This document shows, piece by piece, positions 8,243 to 16,747 of a DNA stretch of 34,592 nt. The notes beneath the pieces are model-generated. The model searched no databases. It was not told where the DNA came from and was given only the letters and a program-made list of their open reading frames with translations. How positions within the stretch are numbered: position 1 is the stretch's first letter; each line of letters opens with the position of its first letter. The translations under genes and the position numbers were made by a program. Location of the stretch: contig DATLGM010000107.1 of assembly GCA_035540515.1 (NCBI GenBank), forward strand, positions 1-34,592, given 5' to 3'. This stretch comes from WHTG01 sp035540515. Lineage in GTDB: Bacteria; Actinomycetota; Nitriliruptoria; Euzebyales; Egibacteraceae.

Positions 8243-8988
8243 TGCTCGAGGCATCGACGGGCGAGGGCCCGACGTCGTCGATGGTCGACGACGTCTACGA
8301 CGCCCTGCTCAAGGCGATCGCCGAGGCGCAGCTGGCCGCCGGCACCCCGCTGTCGCAGAACAAGCTCGCGGCCAGGATGGGTGTGAGCCGGACACCCGTC
8401 CGCGAAGCGCTGCTCCGGCTGGAACGCGACGGCCTGGTGCAGCGGCTGCCTGACACCGGGTTCGTCGTCGCCAGCATCACGCCCGAGGAGGCCAACGAGG
8501 CGTGCGACCTGCTCGCGGTGCTGGACACGTACGTGTACACCCGCGCCGCCCGGGCGCTGACCAAGGACCAGATCGACGACCTGCTCGTGCTCGCGACCAG
8601 CCTGGTGCAAAGCGCTGAGGCGGGGGACGCCGAGGCATGGCGCAACGCCGACCGGCGGTACCACGCCATGGTGATGTCCGCCGCTGCGAACCGGTTCGTC
8701 GCGGAGTACCTCGAGCAGACCCGCCGGCGGGTGCAGCGGTTTTGGATGTCCACCCCGGACTTCGGCGGCCGCCTGCGCATCTGCTCTCAGGACCACGTGG
8801 CGCTGGCGCAGGCGATGGCCGATCGGGACGAGACGGTCCTGACCGAGACGGTGCGGGGCCACATCGAGCGGCTGCGTGCCAGCGTGCTCGCCCGCCTGGA
8901 GAGCGCGCGTCCGCTGCTTCCGGGTCCTGACCCGCTGTCAGCCATGAGGCCCCTGCGTGCCCCGGCGGCTGCGCCGGACGGCTACTGA
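8242..8988 (+). CDS. GntR-family transcriptional regulator, FCD subfamily
   Basis: This is a DNA-binding repressor or activator of 248 aa. Residues 16-80 form the winged helix (VYDALLKAI, then the recognition helix RMGVSRTPVREALLRLERDGL). Residues 86-215 form the all-alpha FCD ligand domain. The metal-site residues of FCD proteins are visible: D137 and H141 in DRRYH, H185 in SQDH, and H207 in VRGH. Ligands of this class are usually small carboxylates. ATG 8242 overlaps the preceding stop as TGATG; a GTG at 8239 is the alternative. Being embedded in the operon suggests autoregulation through the palindrome at 3498-3509. Confidence 0.93.
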   Translation: MLEASTGEGPTSSMVDDVYDALLKAIAEAQLAAGTPLSQNKLAARMGVSRTPVREALLRLERDGLVQRLPDTGFVVASITPEEANEACDLLAVLDTYVYTRAARALTKDQIDDLLVLATSLVQSAEAGDAEAWRNADRRYHAMVMSAAANRFVAEYLEQTRRRVQRFWMSTPDFGGRLRICSQDHVALAQAMADRDETVLTETVRGHIERLRASVLARLESARPLLPGPDPLSAMRPLRAPAAAPDGY

Positions 8989-8995
8989 CGACGCG

Positions 8996-9748
8996 ATGAC
9001 CGAGCGCCCCCGAGTTGCGCTGTTCGTCACCTGCCTGGCGGACACGCTGTACCCGAACGTGGGGCGCGCCACGGTGACGGTGCTCGAACGCGCCGGCTGC
9101 GAAGTGGCGTTCCCTTCTGCGCAGACCTGTTGCGGACAGGCGCACATCAACACGGGCTACCTACGCGACGCGGTGCCGCTGGTGCGCCACTTCGTCGACA
9201 CCTTCTCCGGCTATGACGCCGTGGTCGCACCGTCTGGGTCCTGTGTGGGCGCGGTACGCCATCAGTACGCGATGGTTGCGGCCCGCTCCGGCGATCGCAG
9301 GCTGGAGCGGCGGTGCCGCGACCTGGCGGAGCGCACCTTCGAGCTGTCGGAGTACTTGGTCGACGTGGCGGAGGTGACCGACGTGGGAGCGACCTACCCG
9401 CACACGGTCACCTATCACCCGACCTGCCACTCGCTGCGCGTGCTCGGCGTGGGCGAGAAACCGCTCACGTTGCTGCGCCACGTGCGCGGCCTGCGCCTGA
9501 TCCCGCTGCCCAACGCCGACCACTGCTGCGGGTTCGGTGGCACCTTCGCCGTGAAGAACGCCGACACCTCGGTCGCCATGTTGACCGACAAGATGACCGA
9601 CGTGCTCGCCACCGGCGCGGAGGTGTGCTCGGCCTCGGACAGCTCGTGCCTGATGCACATCGGCGGTGGGCTGTCCCGGCTGCGCGCCGGGGTGCGCACC
9701 GTGCACCTGGCCGAGATCCTCGCCTCGACACAGGATGCGGCACCGTGA
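8996..9748 (+). CDS. lutA: LutA-like (Fe-S)-binding oxidoreductase subunit, two CCG domains
   Basis: In Bacillus subtilis, LutABC oxidises L-lactate to pyruvate; LutA carries Fe-S clusters on two cysteine-rich CCG domains related to GlcF and heterodisulfide reductase HdrB. This 250-aa protein shows both: domain 1 with C13, C45-C46-G and C83, and domain 2 with C144 (HPTCHSLR), C177-C178-G (HCCGFGG) and C218. ATG 8996 lies 7 nt after the gntR stop without a clear ribosome site, suggesting coupling. Its stop overlaps the next gene as GTGA. It may act on L-lactate as in LutABC, or pass electrons for the GlcD-like oxidase at the head of the operon (inference). Confidence 0.93.
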   Translation: MTERPRVALFVTCLADTLYPNVGRATVTVLERAGCEVAFPSAQTCCGQAHINTGYLRDAVPLVRHFVDTFSGYDAVVAPSGSCVGAVRHQYAMVAARSGDRRLERRCRDLAERTFELSEYLVDVAEVTDVGATYPHTVTYHPTCHSLRVLGVGEKPLTLLRHVRGLRLIPLPNADHCCGFGGTFAVKNADTSVAMLTDKMTDVLATGAEVCSASDSSCLMHIGGGLSRLRAGVRTVHLAEILASTQDAAP

Positions 9749-11226
9749 TCCCCCGGGGACGGACGCCCCTACCCATCCTCGCCCCCCGCGGCGTGGGGAT
9801 GCTGCGAGGCGACCAGCCGTTCCCGCAGGCCGCCCGAGACGCGCTGGCCGACCCGCAGCTGCGCCGCAACCTCGGTCACGCGACGTCGACCATTCGCGGC
9901 AAGCGCGCGGCGGTCGTCGACGAGGTGGCGGACTGGGAGGAGCTGCGCGAGGCGGGGCGCGCGATCAAGGCCGCGACGATGGCGCGTCTCGACGAACACC
10001 TCGTCCTCCTCGAGGAGCGGGTGACCGCCGCCGGCGGCACGGTTCACTGGGCAGCCGACGCCACGGAGGCCAACACGATCGTCACCCGCCTGGTGCGCCA
10101 GACCGGCCACCAGGAGGTGGTCAAGGTCAAGTCGATGGCAACGCAGGAGATCGGGTTGAACGAGGCGCTGGCCGAGGCCGGCATCTCGGCCTACGAGACC
10201 GACCTCGCCGAGCTGATCGTGCAGCTGGGCGACGACCTGCCGTCGCACATTCTCGTGCCGGCGATCCACCGCAACCGCTCGGAGATCCGTGATCTGTTCC
10301 GCCGCACCATCCCGGAGGCCGCTGCCGACCTGAGCGACGATCCTGGGGCGCTCGCCGCGACCGCGCGCCGGCATCTGCGTGAGCGCTTCCTGTCCGCGAA
10401 GGTCGCCGTCTCGGGCGCGAACTTCGCCGTCGCAGAGACAGGGACCCTGTGCGTCGTCGAGTCCGAAGGCAACGGCCGGATGTGTCTGACCCTGCCGGAC
10501 ACGCTCATCACCGTGATGGGCATCGAGAAGGTGGTCCCCACCTGGCGGGACCTGGAGGTGTTCCTGCAGCTGCTGCCGCGGTCCTCGACGGGTGAGCGGA
10601 TGAACCCGTACACGTCGCTGTGGACCGGCGTGCACCCCGGGGACGGCCCGCAGGCGGTGCACCTGGTGCTGCTCGACAACGGTCGCACCTCGGTGCTGGC
10701 CGACGAGGCAGGCCGCGACGCACTGCACTGCATCCGCTGCTCGGCGTGCCTCAACGTGTGCCCCGTCTACGAGCGCACGGGGGGCCACGCCTACGGCTCG
10801 GTGTACCCGGGCCCCATCGGCGCGATCCTGTCGCCGCAGCTCACCGGGGTGGAGGACAACGCGTCGCTGCCATATGCGTCGACGCTGTGCGGTGCCTGCT
10901 ACGACGTCTGCCCGGTCAAGATCGACATCCCGTCGATCCTGGTCCACCTCCGCGCCGAGCATGTCGAGGCGGCCGGGCGGCGCACCCCCGAGGCGGTGGC
11001 GATGGCGGCGGCCGCATGGACGATGGCCGCCCCACACCGATGGCGTCGCGCCCAGGCGGTAGCCCGTCTCGGGCGGCTCCTGGGCCGCCGGCGCGACCGG
11101 CAGCAGAACCGGATCCGCTCCCTGCCGGCCCCACTGTCGGCGTGGACCAGTGCCCGCGACGCCCCGCGGCCGCCGGCCGCAACCTTCCGCCAGTGGTGGC
11201 AGCGCGAGCGGGGCGGGTCATCGTGA
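9745..11226 (+). CDS. lutB: LutB-like lactate-utilization iron-sulfur protein
   Basis: The 493-aa protein has an N-terminal LUD domain (about residues 50-310, with KVKSMATQEIGLNEAL and the conserved AETGTL stretch). A ferredoxin-like part follows, with two clusters: C329-x2-C332-x2-C335-x3-C339-P and C382-x2-C385-x3-C389-P in LCGACYDVCPVKI. A basic DUF3390-like C-terminal tail closes it. It is the electron-transferring core of the LutABC complex in the cytosol. GTG 9745 overlaps the lutA stop by 4 nt; an ATG at 9799 is a possible shorter start. Its length is close to that of characterised LutB proteins. Confidence 0.93.
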   Translation: MIPRGRTPLPILAPRGVGMLRGDQPFPQAARDALADPQLRRNLGHATSTIRGKRAAVVDEVADWEELREAGRAIKAATMARLDEHLVLLEERVTAAGGTVHWAADATEANTIVTRLVRQTGHQEVVKVKSMATQEIGLNEALAEAGISAYETDLAELIVQLGDDLPSHILVPAIHRNRSEIRDLFRRTIPEAAADLSDDPGALAATARRHLRERFLSAKVAVSGANFAVAETGTLCVVESEGNGRMCLTLPDTLITVMGIEKVVPTWRDLEVFLQLLPRSSTGERMNPYTSLWTGVHPGDGPQAVHLVLLDNGRTSVLADEAGRDALHCIRCSACLNVCPVYERTGGHAYGSVYPGPIGAILSPQLTGVEDNASLPYASTLCGACYDVCPVKIDIPSILVHLRAEHVEAAGRRTPEAVAMAAAAWTMAAPHRWRRAQAVARLGRLLGRRRDRQQNRIRSLPAPLSAWTSARDAPRPPAATFRQWWQRERGGSS

Positions 11227-11846
11227 CCGCCCGGCAGGCGATGCTCGATCGCATCCGGGCGGCGCTGGGCACGCTGCCTCCCCCGCAGGAGGTGCCACGC
11301 AGCTACCGCACCACGGGCAGCGCCGACGCCACCACTACGGTGGCTCGCTTCGTCGAACGGGTCGGTGAGTACCGCGCAGATGTCCGCGAGGTCAGCCAGA
11401 CCGCGTTGCCCGAAGCGCTCGCCGGTCTCCTCGCCGGGACGGCGCGGCTGCTGATCCCCCCCGGTCTGCCACCGGGCTGGCTGACGGAACTCGGAGCGAC
11501 GATCGACGTCGTGGTTGACGACGGGCTGCTGGGGCCGCGGGAACTTGACGGCTTCGACGCCGTGGTGACCGGCTGCGCCGTCGGCATCGCCGACACCGGA
11601 ACGATCATTCTGGACGCCGGCGAGGACCAGGGCCGCCGCGCGATCACCCTCGTCCCCGATCGTCACGTCTGTGTGGTCCGCGCCGATCAGGTCGTCGAGA
11701 CGGTCCCCGAGGGCCTGTCGCGCGTCGACCCGGCCCGCCCGCTGACCCTCGTGAGCGGCCCGTCGGCAACCAGCGACATCGAGCTGAACCGGGTCGAGGG
11801 CGTACACGGGCCGCGGGTGCTCGACGTCATCGTCGTCAGGCCGTAG
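11223..11846 (+). CDS. lutC: LutC-like lactate-utilization protein (LUD domain)
   Basis: This 207-aa LUD-domain protein is the third component of the L-lactate oxidation system and the last gene of the operon. Family landmarks are ADTGTIILDAG (about residues 123-133), the ITLVPDRHVCVV strand, and the terminal SGPSATSDIELNRVEGVHGP before a hydrophobic strand. GTG 11223 overlaps the lutB stop as GTGA. The 3' end overlaps the convergent aldose-epimerase gene by 11 bp (11836-11846), so no classical terminator separates the two units. Confidence 0.93.
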   Translation: MTARQAMLDRIRAALGTLPPPQEVPRSYRTTGSADATTTVARFVERVGEYRADVREVSQTALPEALAGLLAGTARLLIPPGLPPGWLTELGATIDVVVDDGLLGPRELDGFDAVVTGCAVGIADTGTIILDAGEDQGRRAITLVPDRHVCVVRADQVVETVPEGLSRVDPARPLTLVSGPSATSDIELNRVEGVHGPRVLDVIVVRP

Positions 11847-12705
11847 CCGACCACCGCCAGGTCGTCGTCGCGATCAGCTGCTCACCGGGTTGCAGCGTGA
11901 CCAGCCCCGTGTCGAGTCCGTGGAGGTTGACGGCATCAGGCCATGCCGTTTGCGGCTCGACACACACACCCTCGGGCGGGGTGTTCACCTGCACCGCGGC
12001 GACGGTGTGCCCGAATTCGGCCGACAGCCGCAGGTCGGGCCAGGACAGGACTGCCGGGGGCCGCGGTCGGAGGTACGTGTGGTCCAGACGTCGATCACCC
12101 AGGGCCGCCGGCGCGCGGAGGTCGGTGGTGCCGTCGACCAGGGCAGTCGCCCCGGTGGGGACCTGCTCGCCGTCGACCACCAGGTGCGCAGCTGCGTCGA
12201 CCGTGAGGACGATGTCACCGGCGTCAGGGCGGCGGAACCAGGGGTGCCAGCCAACTGCCGCCGGCATCGCTGCGGCACCTGCGGCCAACCGGATCTGCAG
12301 CGCCAGGTGGTCCGGGCCTAGCGCCACCTCGTGGACGACCTGTAGCCCGGTGAACGGCCAAGGGGCGTCCTCCGGGACGCACGCCAGGCTCGCCTCCGCC
12401 GGCGTCGTTCCCAGGACGCGCCATGCGCGGTCGGTCACCAGGCCGTGGATCGCGTGGGCTCCGAAGTTGGCCGCCAGCCGCACCGCGCGACCGTTCCACC
12501 CAAAGCGGGCGTTGCGCACTCTGCCGACCCACGGTGCCATGACGTAGCAGCCCCACCGCAGCTCGGGGTTGGCCTGGTCGGCGGGTGGCGCGGTGACCAG
12601 CCGTTCTTCACCGGCGACCACGAGTGACGCGAGCCGTCCGCCCTCATCCGGTGCGATCTCGACGTGGTTGCCGGCCGACTCCAGCCGGACACGCCGAGGG
12701 GTCAC
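11836..12705 (-). CDS. Aldose 1-epimerase (mutarotase)-like protein
   Basis: The 289-aa beta-sandwich protein of the galactose mutarotase superfamily interconverts sugar anomers in the cytosol. Visible active-site features are HAIHG (residues 84-88), the acid His154 in GWHPWF, and the base Glu250 in VEPQTAWPDA. No signal peptide is present. It is the last gene of a leftward unit after rsbQ and rsbP homologues, and its start overlaps the rsbP stop as ATGA. A mutarotase would feed the beta- or alpha-anomer needed by the aldose dehydrogenase of the sugar-acid cluster further right (inference). Glucose-6-phosphate epimerase-like activity is less likely. Confidence 0.9.
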   Translation of the reverse strand: MTPRRVRLESAGNHVEIAPDEGGRLASLVVAGEERLVTAPPADQANPELRWGCYVMAPWVGRVRNARFGWNGRAVRLAANFGAHAIHGLVTDRAWRVLGTTPAEASLACVPEDAPWPFTGLQVVHEVALGPDHLALQIRLAAGAAAMPAAVGWHPWFRRPDAGDIVLTVDAAAHLVVDGEQVPTGATALVDGTTDLRAPAALGDRRLDHTYLRPRPPAVLSWPDLRLSAEFGHTVAAVQVNTPPEGVCVEPQTAWPDAVNLHGLDTGLVTLQPGEQLIATTTWRWSATA

Positions 12706-13886
12706 GACGGCTCCGAGACTGGTCGCAGCACCATCACGGCGATGTCGTCGCGGGCGGTTCCCCGTTGGAACCGGACGACATCGTCCACGACGTGCCGAGC
12801 GAGCCGGGCGGCGGGCATGCCTGAGCTGCGCTCGAGCAGAGCCATCAGCCGGTGCTCACCGTAGTACTCGTCGTCCCGGCGTCCCTCGGTGACCCCGTCG
12901 GTGAACAGGCACAGCGCCTCGCCTGCGGTCACGGTCAACTGGGCCTCAGGCAACACCGGGTGGTCCAGCACGCCGAGAAGATCACCGCTGACGTCGACGG
13001 CGCGCGCGGCGCCGTCGACCAGGATGGGGGGAGCGTGCCCCGCAGCCGCCAACGTGACGGAGACAGCGCCGGGTTCCCGGACCAGCAGCCGCGCGTAGAC
13101 CACGGTGCAGAAGCGGCTTTCCCCACTCCGGCGCAGCGCCTCGTTCAGCGTGGTGAGCGCACCCGCCGGTGACCGTGTCGACATGGCGGCGGCGCGCAGG
13201 GTGTGTCGGGCAAGGGCGGTGACCCGCGCCGCCTCCACACCCTTGCCCTGCACGTCGCCCAGAACGGCGACCCACTCACCGTCACCGGTCTCGAAGACGT
13301 CGAAGAAGTCCCCGCCGACCAGGTCACCCCCGCCAGCGGGGCGGAAGGCGGCGCCGACGTCGAGTCCCGGTACCGCCGGGGGCTCCGGAGGCAGGAAGCT
13401 GTCCTGCAGTGTTCGTGCGAGCTCACGTGCGCGCGCCTCGGACTCCTCGGCTTGCTGGCGCGCGCGCAGCAGCTCCCGCTCGTAGGCGCGCCGCTGCCGG
13501 GCGTCGAACACCGTGGTCCGCATGAAGGCCAGCGCACCGCGGCGATCGGTCGTCGCCTTGGTGTTGACCAGGACCGGGAGACGGCCGCCGTCCGGGCGGA
13601 CGATCTCCACCGCGATCTCCTGCACTCCTTGCTGCATCCGCACCAGCGGGGCGTAGTGCGTCTCGTAGAAGATCCGGTCGCCCACGGCCAGCAGCGACTG
13701 GAAGGTCCGCTTGCCCACCAGGGCAGCACGGTCGTAGCCGGTCAGCGTGAGGAACGTTGCGTTGACCTTGGCGATGGTGCCGTCCGGCAGTGTCGACAGG
13801 TAGCCGCAGGGAGCGTTCTCGTACAGGTCCTCCGCGCTGTCGTCGAGCAGGCGGGCGAACTCGTCATCGCCGGTCTCGGTGGACAC
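12702..13886 (-). CDS. rsbP: PAS-domain SpoIIE-type (PP2C) serine phosphatase, RsbP-like
   Basis: The 394-aa protein has the architecture of B. subtilis RsbP, the phosphatase that reactivates the anti-anti-sigma factor RsbV on energy stress. A PAS domain spans about residues 20-130 (ENAPCGYLSTLPDGTI, then FLTLTGYDRAALVGK). A linker helix or coiled coil of charged heptads covers 130-162. A PP2C/SpoIIE domain covers 170-390, with metal aspartates D193 and D196 in GGDFFD, D211 in LGDVQGKG, and FTDGVTE near the end. It is preceded by an rsbQ-like gene 4 nt upstream, as in the Bacillus rsbQP operon. No rsbV, rsbW or sigma gene is in the window, so its target is elsewhere. The RsbP assignment rests mainly on the RsbQ partner. 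Confidence 0.88.
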   Translation of the reverse strand: MSTETGDDEFARLLDDSAEDLYENAPCGYLSTLPDGTIAKVNATFLTLTGYDRAALVGKRTFQSLLAVGDRIFYETHYAPLVRMQQGVQEIAVEIVRPDGGRLPVLVNTKATTDRRGALAFMRTTVFDARQRRAYERELLRARQQAEESEARARELARTLQDSFLPPEPPAVPGLDVGAAFRPAGGGDLVGGDFFDVFETGDGEWVAVLGDVQGKGVEAARVTALARHTLRAAAMSTRSPAGALTTLNEALRRSGESRFCTVVYARLLVREPGAVSVTLAAAGHAPPILVDGAARAVDVSGDLLGVLDHPVLPEAQLTVTAGEALCLFTDGVTEGRRDDEYYGEHRLMALLERSSGMPAARLARHVVDDVVRFQRGTARDDIAVMVLRPVSEPS

Positions 13887-13890
13887 CGCG

Positions 13891-14676
13891 CTACACGAAC
13901 GCCCGAATGGCGGCGATCGTCTCGTCAGGCGCGCTGAGGTTGGGACAGTGCCCTGTCGCCCGCAGATGGACCAGGCGGCTACCAGCGATGCGCTGGTGCA
14001 CGTAGTGTCCGACGGCCTCCGGCGCGATGGCGTCGTCGGAGCACTGCAGCACCAGTGTCGGTGTGGTGACCCGTGCCAGGTCCTCGCGGTTGTCCGACGC
14101 GAACGTCACCTGGGCGAACTGCCGTGCGATGTCGGGGTCGGTGCGGCAGAAGCTGTTCGTCAGCTCCTCACCCAGCTCCGGCCGATCGGGATTGCCCACG
14201 ATCACCGGCGCCATCGCGCTGGACCAGCCGAGGTAGTTGCTGGCCAGCGACTCGAGCAGCCCCTCGATGTCCTCCGCGCTGAACCCGCCGACGTAGTCGG
14301 CGTCGTCGATGTAGCGCGGCGACGGCCCAACCAGCACCAGCTTGTCGAACAGCTCGGGCCGCCTGCCTGTGGCGATGACCCCCATCATCGCGGCGACGGA
14401 GTGCCCGACGTAGATCACGTCGCGCAGATCCAGCTCCTCGCAGATCTCGATGATGTCGTCGGCGTAGCCGTCCAGGCTGGCGTACTTCTGTGGCGAGTAT
14501 GCGCTCAGGTCTGAGCGACCCGCTCCGACGTGGTCGAACAGCACCACACGGTGCGATTCGGCGAACGCCGGCGCGACGTAGCGCCACATGTTCTGGTCAC
14601 AGCCGAAGCCGTGAGCGAACAGCATCGGCTGCCCCGACCCCGTCTCGGTCACGTGGTTTCTGTCGATGACCCCCAT
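13891..14676 (-). CDS. rsbQ: Alpha/beta hydrolase, RsbQ/KAI2-D14 type
   Basis: The 261-aa protein closely resembles B. subtilis RsbQ, the hydrolase required for RsbP to sense energy stress and a relative of the plant karrikin/strigolactone receptors. Shared stretches recalled from RsbQ include AHGFGCDQ, VAPAF, VVLFD followed by a short SDL-containing loop, LDGYA, RRPELF, the STDP-like CRTDPDIARQFA, and GHCPNLSAPDETI. The triad is S93 (GHSVA), D215 (SDDAIAP) and H243 (TGHC), close to RsbQ's S96, D219 and H247. ATG 14676 was chosen because it gives the RsbQ-like start MGVIDRNHVTETG; no strong ribosome site is seen, so the mRNA may be leaderless. It lies 4 nt before the rsbP homologue. Confidence 0.92.
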   Translation of the reverse strand: MGVIDRNHVTETGSGQPMLFAHGFGCDQNMWRYVAPAFAESHRVVLFDHVGAGRSDLSAYSPQKYASLDGYADDIIEICEELDLRDVIYVGHSVAAMMGVIATGRRPELFDKLVLVGPSPRYIDDADYVGGFSAEDIEGLLESLASNYLGWSSAMAPVIVGNPDRPELGEELTNSFCRTDPDIARQFAQVTFASDNREDLARVTTPTLVLQCSDDAIAPEAVGHYVHQRIAGSRLVHLRATGHCPNLSAPDETIAAIRAFV

Positions 14677-14756
14677 ACAGAGACGATAACCTCGACATCT
14701 GCCACGGGCGGGTCCGCCGCCTCTTTGACCGAGTCCACCGAACCGGGCAGCACGAC

Positions 14757-14963
14757 ATGACGCCAACGTTCTCGCTGACGCCGGAGCAAGTCGACGTCGC
14801 GTATCACGCGCTCCGCTACTACTCCTCGGAGCTGCTCGACGCCTTCGTCAGCGACGACGACTCCCCCATGCTCGACGAGGCGGCGGCCGCACAGCAGCTC
14901 GCCGACCGCCTGCAGCTGTGGCTCGTGGCGAACCACCAGTCCCTGATGCGCGACACCGGCTGA
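14757..14963 (+). CDS. Small conserved-looking protein of unknown function (68 aa)
   Basis: I do not recognise a family. The reading frame has strong G/C bias at third codon positions like its neighbours, and the predicted protein is acidic and largely helical (LTPEQVDVAYHALRYYSSEL, then EAAAAQQLADRLQLWL). There are no Cys residues, membrane segment or signal. It starts 80 nt from the divergent rsbQ-like gene and ends 16 nt before the TPR-LuxR gene, so it is probably co-transcribed with that gene. Its size and helicity would suit a protein-interaction partner, but nothing shows this. Confidence 0.6.
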   Translation: MTPTFSLTPEQVDVAYHALRYYSSELLDAFVSDDDSPMLDEAAAAQQLADRLQLWLVANHQSLMRDTG

Positions 14964-14979
14964 TCGGGCGGGCGGGTCC

Positions 14980-16605
14980 ATGGCCACGGGCGATCTCCAC
15001 CACGCACGGGAGGCGTTCGGACGCCGGGACTGGATCGCCGCGCGGGCCGCGTTCAAAGACGCAGACGGCCTCACCGCCGATGACGTCTACGCCATGGCGA
15101 CGTGCGCATGGTGGTTGGGCGAGCTCGACGACGCCCTGCCGCTGATGCAGCAGGCGTACGCCCTGCACGTGGAATCAGGCGACGCGGAGGCGGCCGCCAT
15201 GGTCGCACTGGACCTCGGCTACACGCTGACCATCAGGGGTGACGAGGCACTCGGCTCCGGCTGGATCCGCCGCGCGATGAACCAGGTCGAGCACCAGCCG
15301 GAGGGGCCGGTCCACGGGTACCTGGTGTACCTCGACTTCGAGGAGGCGCTGGCCACGTCGGCGTTCGACGACGCGATGGCCGCCGCCCGCCGCCTGCGGT
15401 CCATGGGCGGGCGTTTTGCAGACCCGACGTTGAACGCGCTGGGCGCGCTGGCGGAGGGCCGCATCCGTGTCAAGCAGGGTGACGTGGCCGCAGGCATGGC
15501 CCTGCTGGACGAGGCCATGGTGGCTGCGGTGGCGGACGACCTGGACCCGGGCTGGGCGGGCAACATCTACTGCCACCTGATGGTGGCGTGCGTGGAGATC
15601 GCCGACCTGCGCCGGGCCCAGGAGTGGACCGAGGCCACCGCCGCGTGGTGCGAGGGCATGCCCGGGGCGGGACCGTTCCTGGGGATCTGTCGGCTGCACC
15701 GCGCGCAGATTCTGTCGCTCAGCGGTGCTTGGCGACAGGCCGAGCGCGAAGTCGCCCGCGTCTGCGACGAGCTGGCCCACTTCGACGTCGCCGTCGTGGC
15801 GGCGGCGCACTACGAGCGGGGCGAGATCCTGCGCCGGCGCGGTGACGTGGAGCAGGCCGAGCAGGCGTACCAGCAGGCGCACCGGATGGGCCACGACCCG
15901 CAACCCGGGCGTGCCCTGCTCCGCGTGCTGGCCGGACACCCCGCCGCCGGCCTGGCGTCGATCCGCTCAGCGTTGGAGATGGCGGGTCACGACGCCACCG
16001 CCCGCGCCGCGCTGCTGCCGGCGGCGGTCGAGATCGCGCTGGCGAGCGGCGACGCGCCGCGTGCGCGGTCGTACGCCGACGAGATGACCGCGATCGCCGG
16101 CCGCTACCGCACCGGAGGGTTCACCGCGGCGGCAGAGCACTGTCGCGGCCAGGTCCAGCTGCACGACGGCGATGCCGCCGGCGCGCTCACCCCGCTGAAG
16201 GTGGCGCTGGCCGCCTGGCAGGAGGTTGACGCGCGCTACGAAGCCGCGCGGGTCCGGTTGCTGCTGGCCGACGCCTACCACGCGCTGGGCGACCAGGACT
16301 CCGCAGACTTAGAACGCCGGGCCGCCGAGGACGAGCTGACCCGGCTGGGGGCGGTGGTCCCCCCGACCGTGCCCGCGCCCCGCATGCGGCGCTTCGACGG
16401 CTTGACCGAACGTGAGGGCGAGGTGCTGGAGCTGGTCGCGGCGGGGAAGACCAACCAGCAGATCGCCGAGGCGTTGGTGCTGAGCGTCCGCACTGTCGAA
16501 CGCCACCTTTCGACGGTCTACGACAAGCTGGGGGTGCACGGCCGCAGCGCGCGGGCTGCAGCGGTCAGCTATGCCCTGCAGGCGGGGGGCGCCGCCGGAC
16601 GCTGA
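14980..16605 (+). CDS. TPR-repeat LuxR-family transcriptional regulator
   Basis: The 541-aa cytosolic regulator consists of TPR-like helical hairpins over about residues 1-455 (for example the AAAMVALDLGYTLTIRGDEA, RGEILRRRGDVEQAEQAYQQA and ARVRLLLADAYHALGDQDSA units). A GerE/LuxR helix-turn-helix follows at about 474-535 (LTEREGEVLELVAAGKTNQQ, then SVRTVERHLSTVYDKLGV). The N-terminal NTPase domain of MalT/LAL regulators is absent, so the TPR part is the only sensor. No repeat-type target site was identified. ATG 14980 has only a weak G-rich upstream site; translation may be coupled to the small gene just before it. Confidence 0.9.
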   Translation: MATGDLHHAREAFGRRDWIAARAAFKDADGLTADDVYAMATCAWWLGELDDALPLMQQAYALHVESGDAEAAAMVALDLGYTLTIRGDEALGSGWIRRAMNQVEHQPEGPVHGYLVYLDFEEALATSAFDDAMAAARRLRSMGGRFADPTLNALGALAEGRIRVKQGDVAAGMALLDEAMVAAVADDLDPGWAGNIYCHLMVACVEIADLRRAQEWTEATAAWCEGMPGAGPFLGICRLHRAQILSLSGAWRQAEREVARVCDELAHFDVAVVAAAHYERGEILRRRGDVEQAEQAYQQAHRMGHDPQPGRALLRVLAGHPAAGLASIRSALEMAGHDATARAALLPAAVEIALASGDAPRARSYADEMTAIAGRYRTGGFTAAAEHCRGQVQLHDGDAAGALTPLKVALAAWQEVDARYEAARVRLLLADAYHALGDQDSADLERRAAEDELTRLGAVVPPTVPAPRMRRFDGLTEREGEVLELVAAGKTNQQIAEALVLSVRTVERHLSTVYDKLGVHGRSARAAAVSYALQAGGAAGR

Positions 16606-16747
16606 CGCGGGCGTCGCGAGTTGCGTATGCGATTACGTGCCAGCACCCATGTCGGGGCGGTTCCTGCGGCCTACGTTCGCCTCCTCGCGTGTGGCCGGTC
16701 GCCCAGGCCTCCGGCGGCACGCGAGACCGCAGAGCAAAGGACCCGTG

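Noticed and set aside
9769..11037. A 422-codon minus-strand frame opposite lutB
   Set aside because: No recognisable domain; lutB on the plus strand has intact Fe-S motifs and translational coupling.
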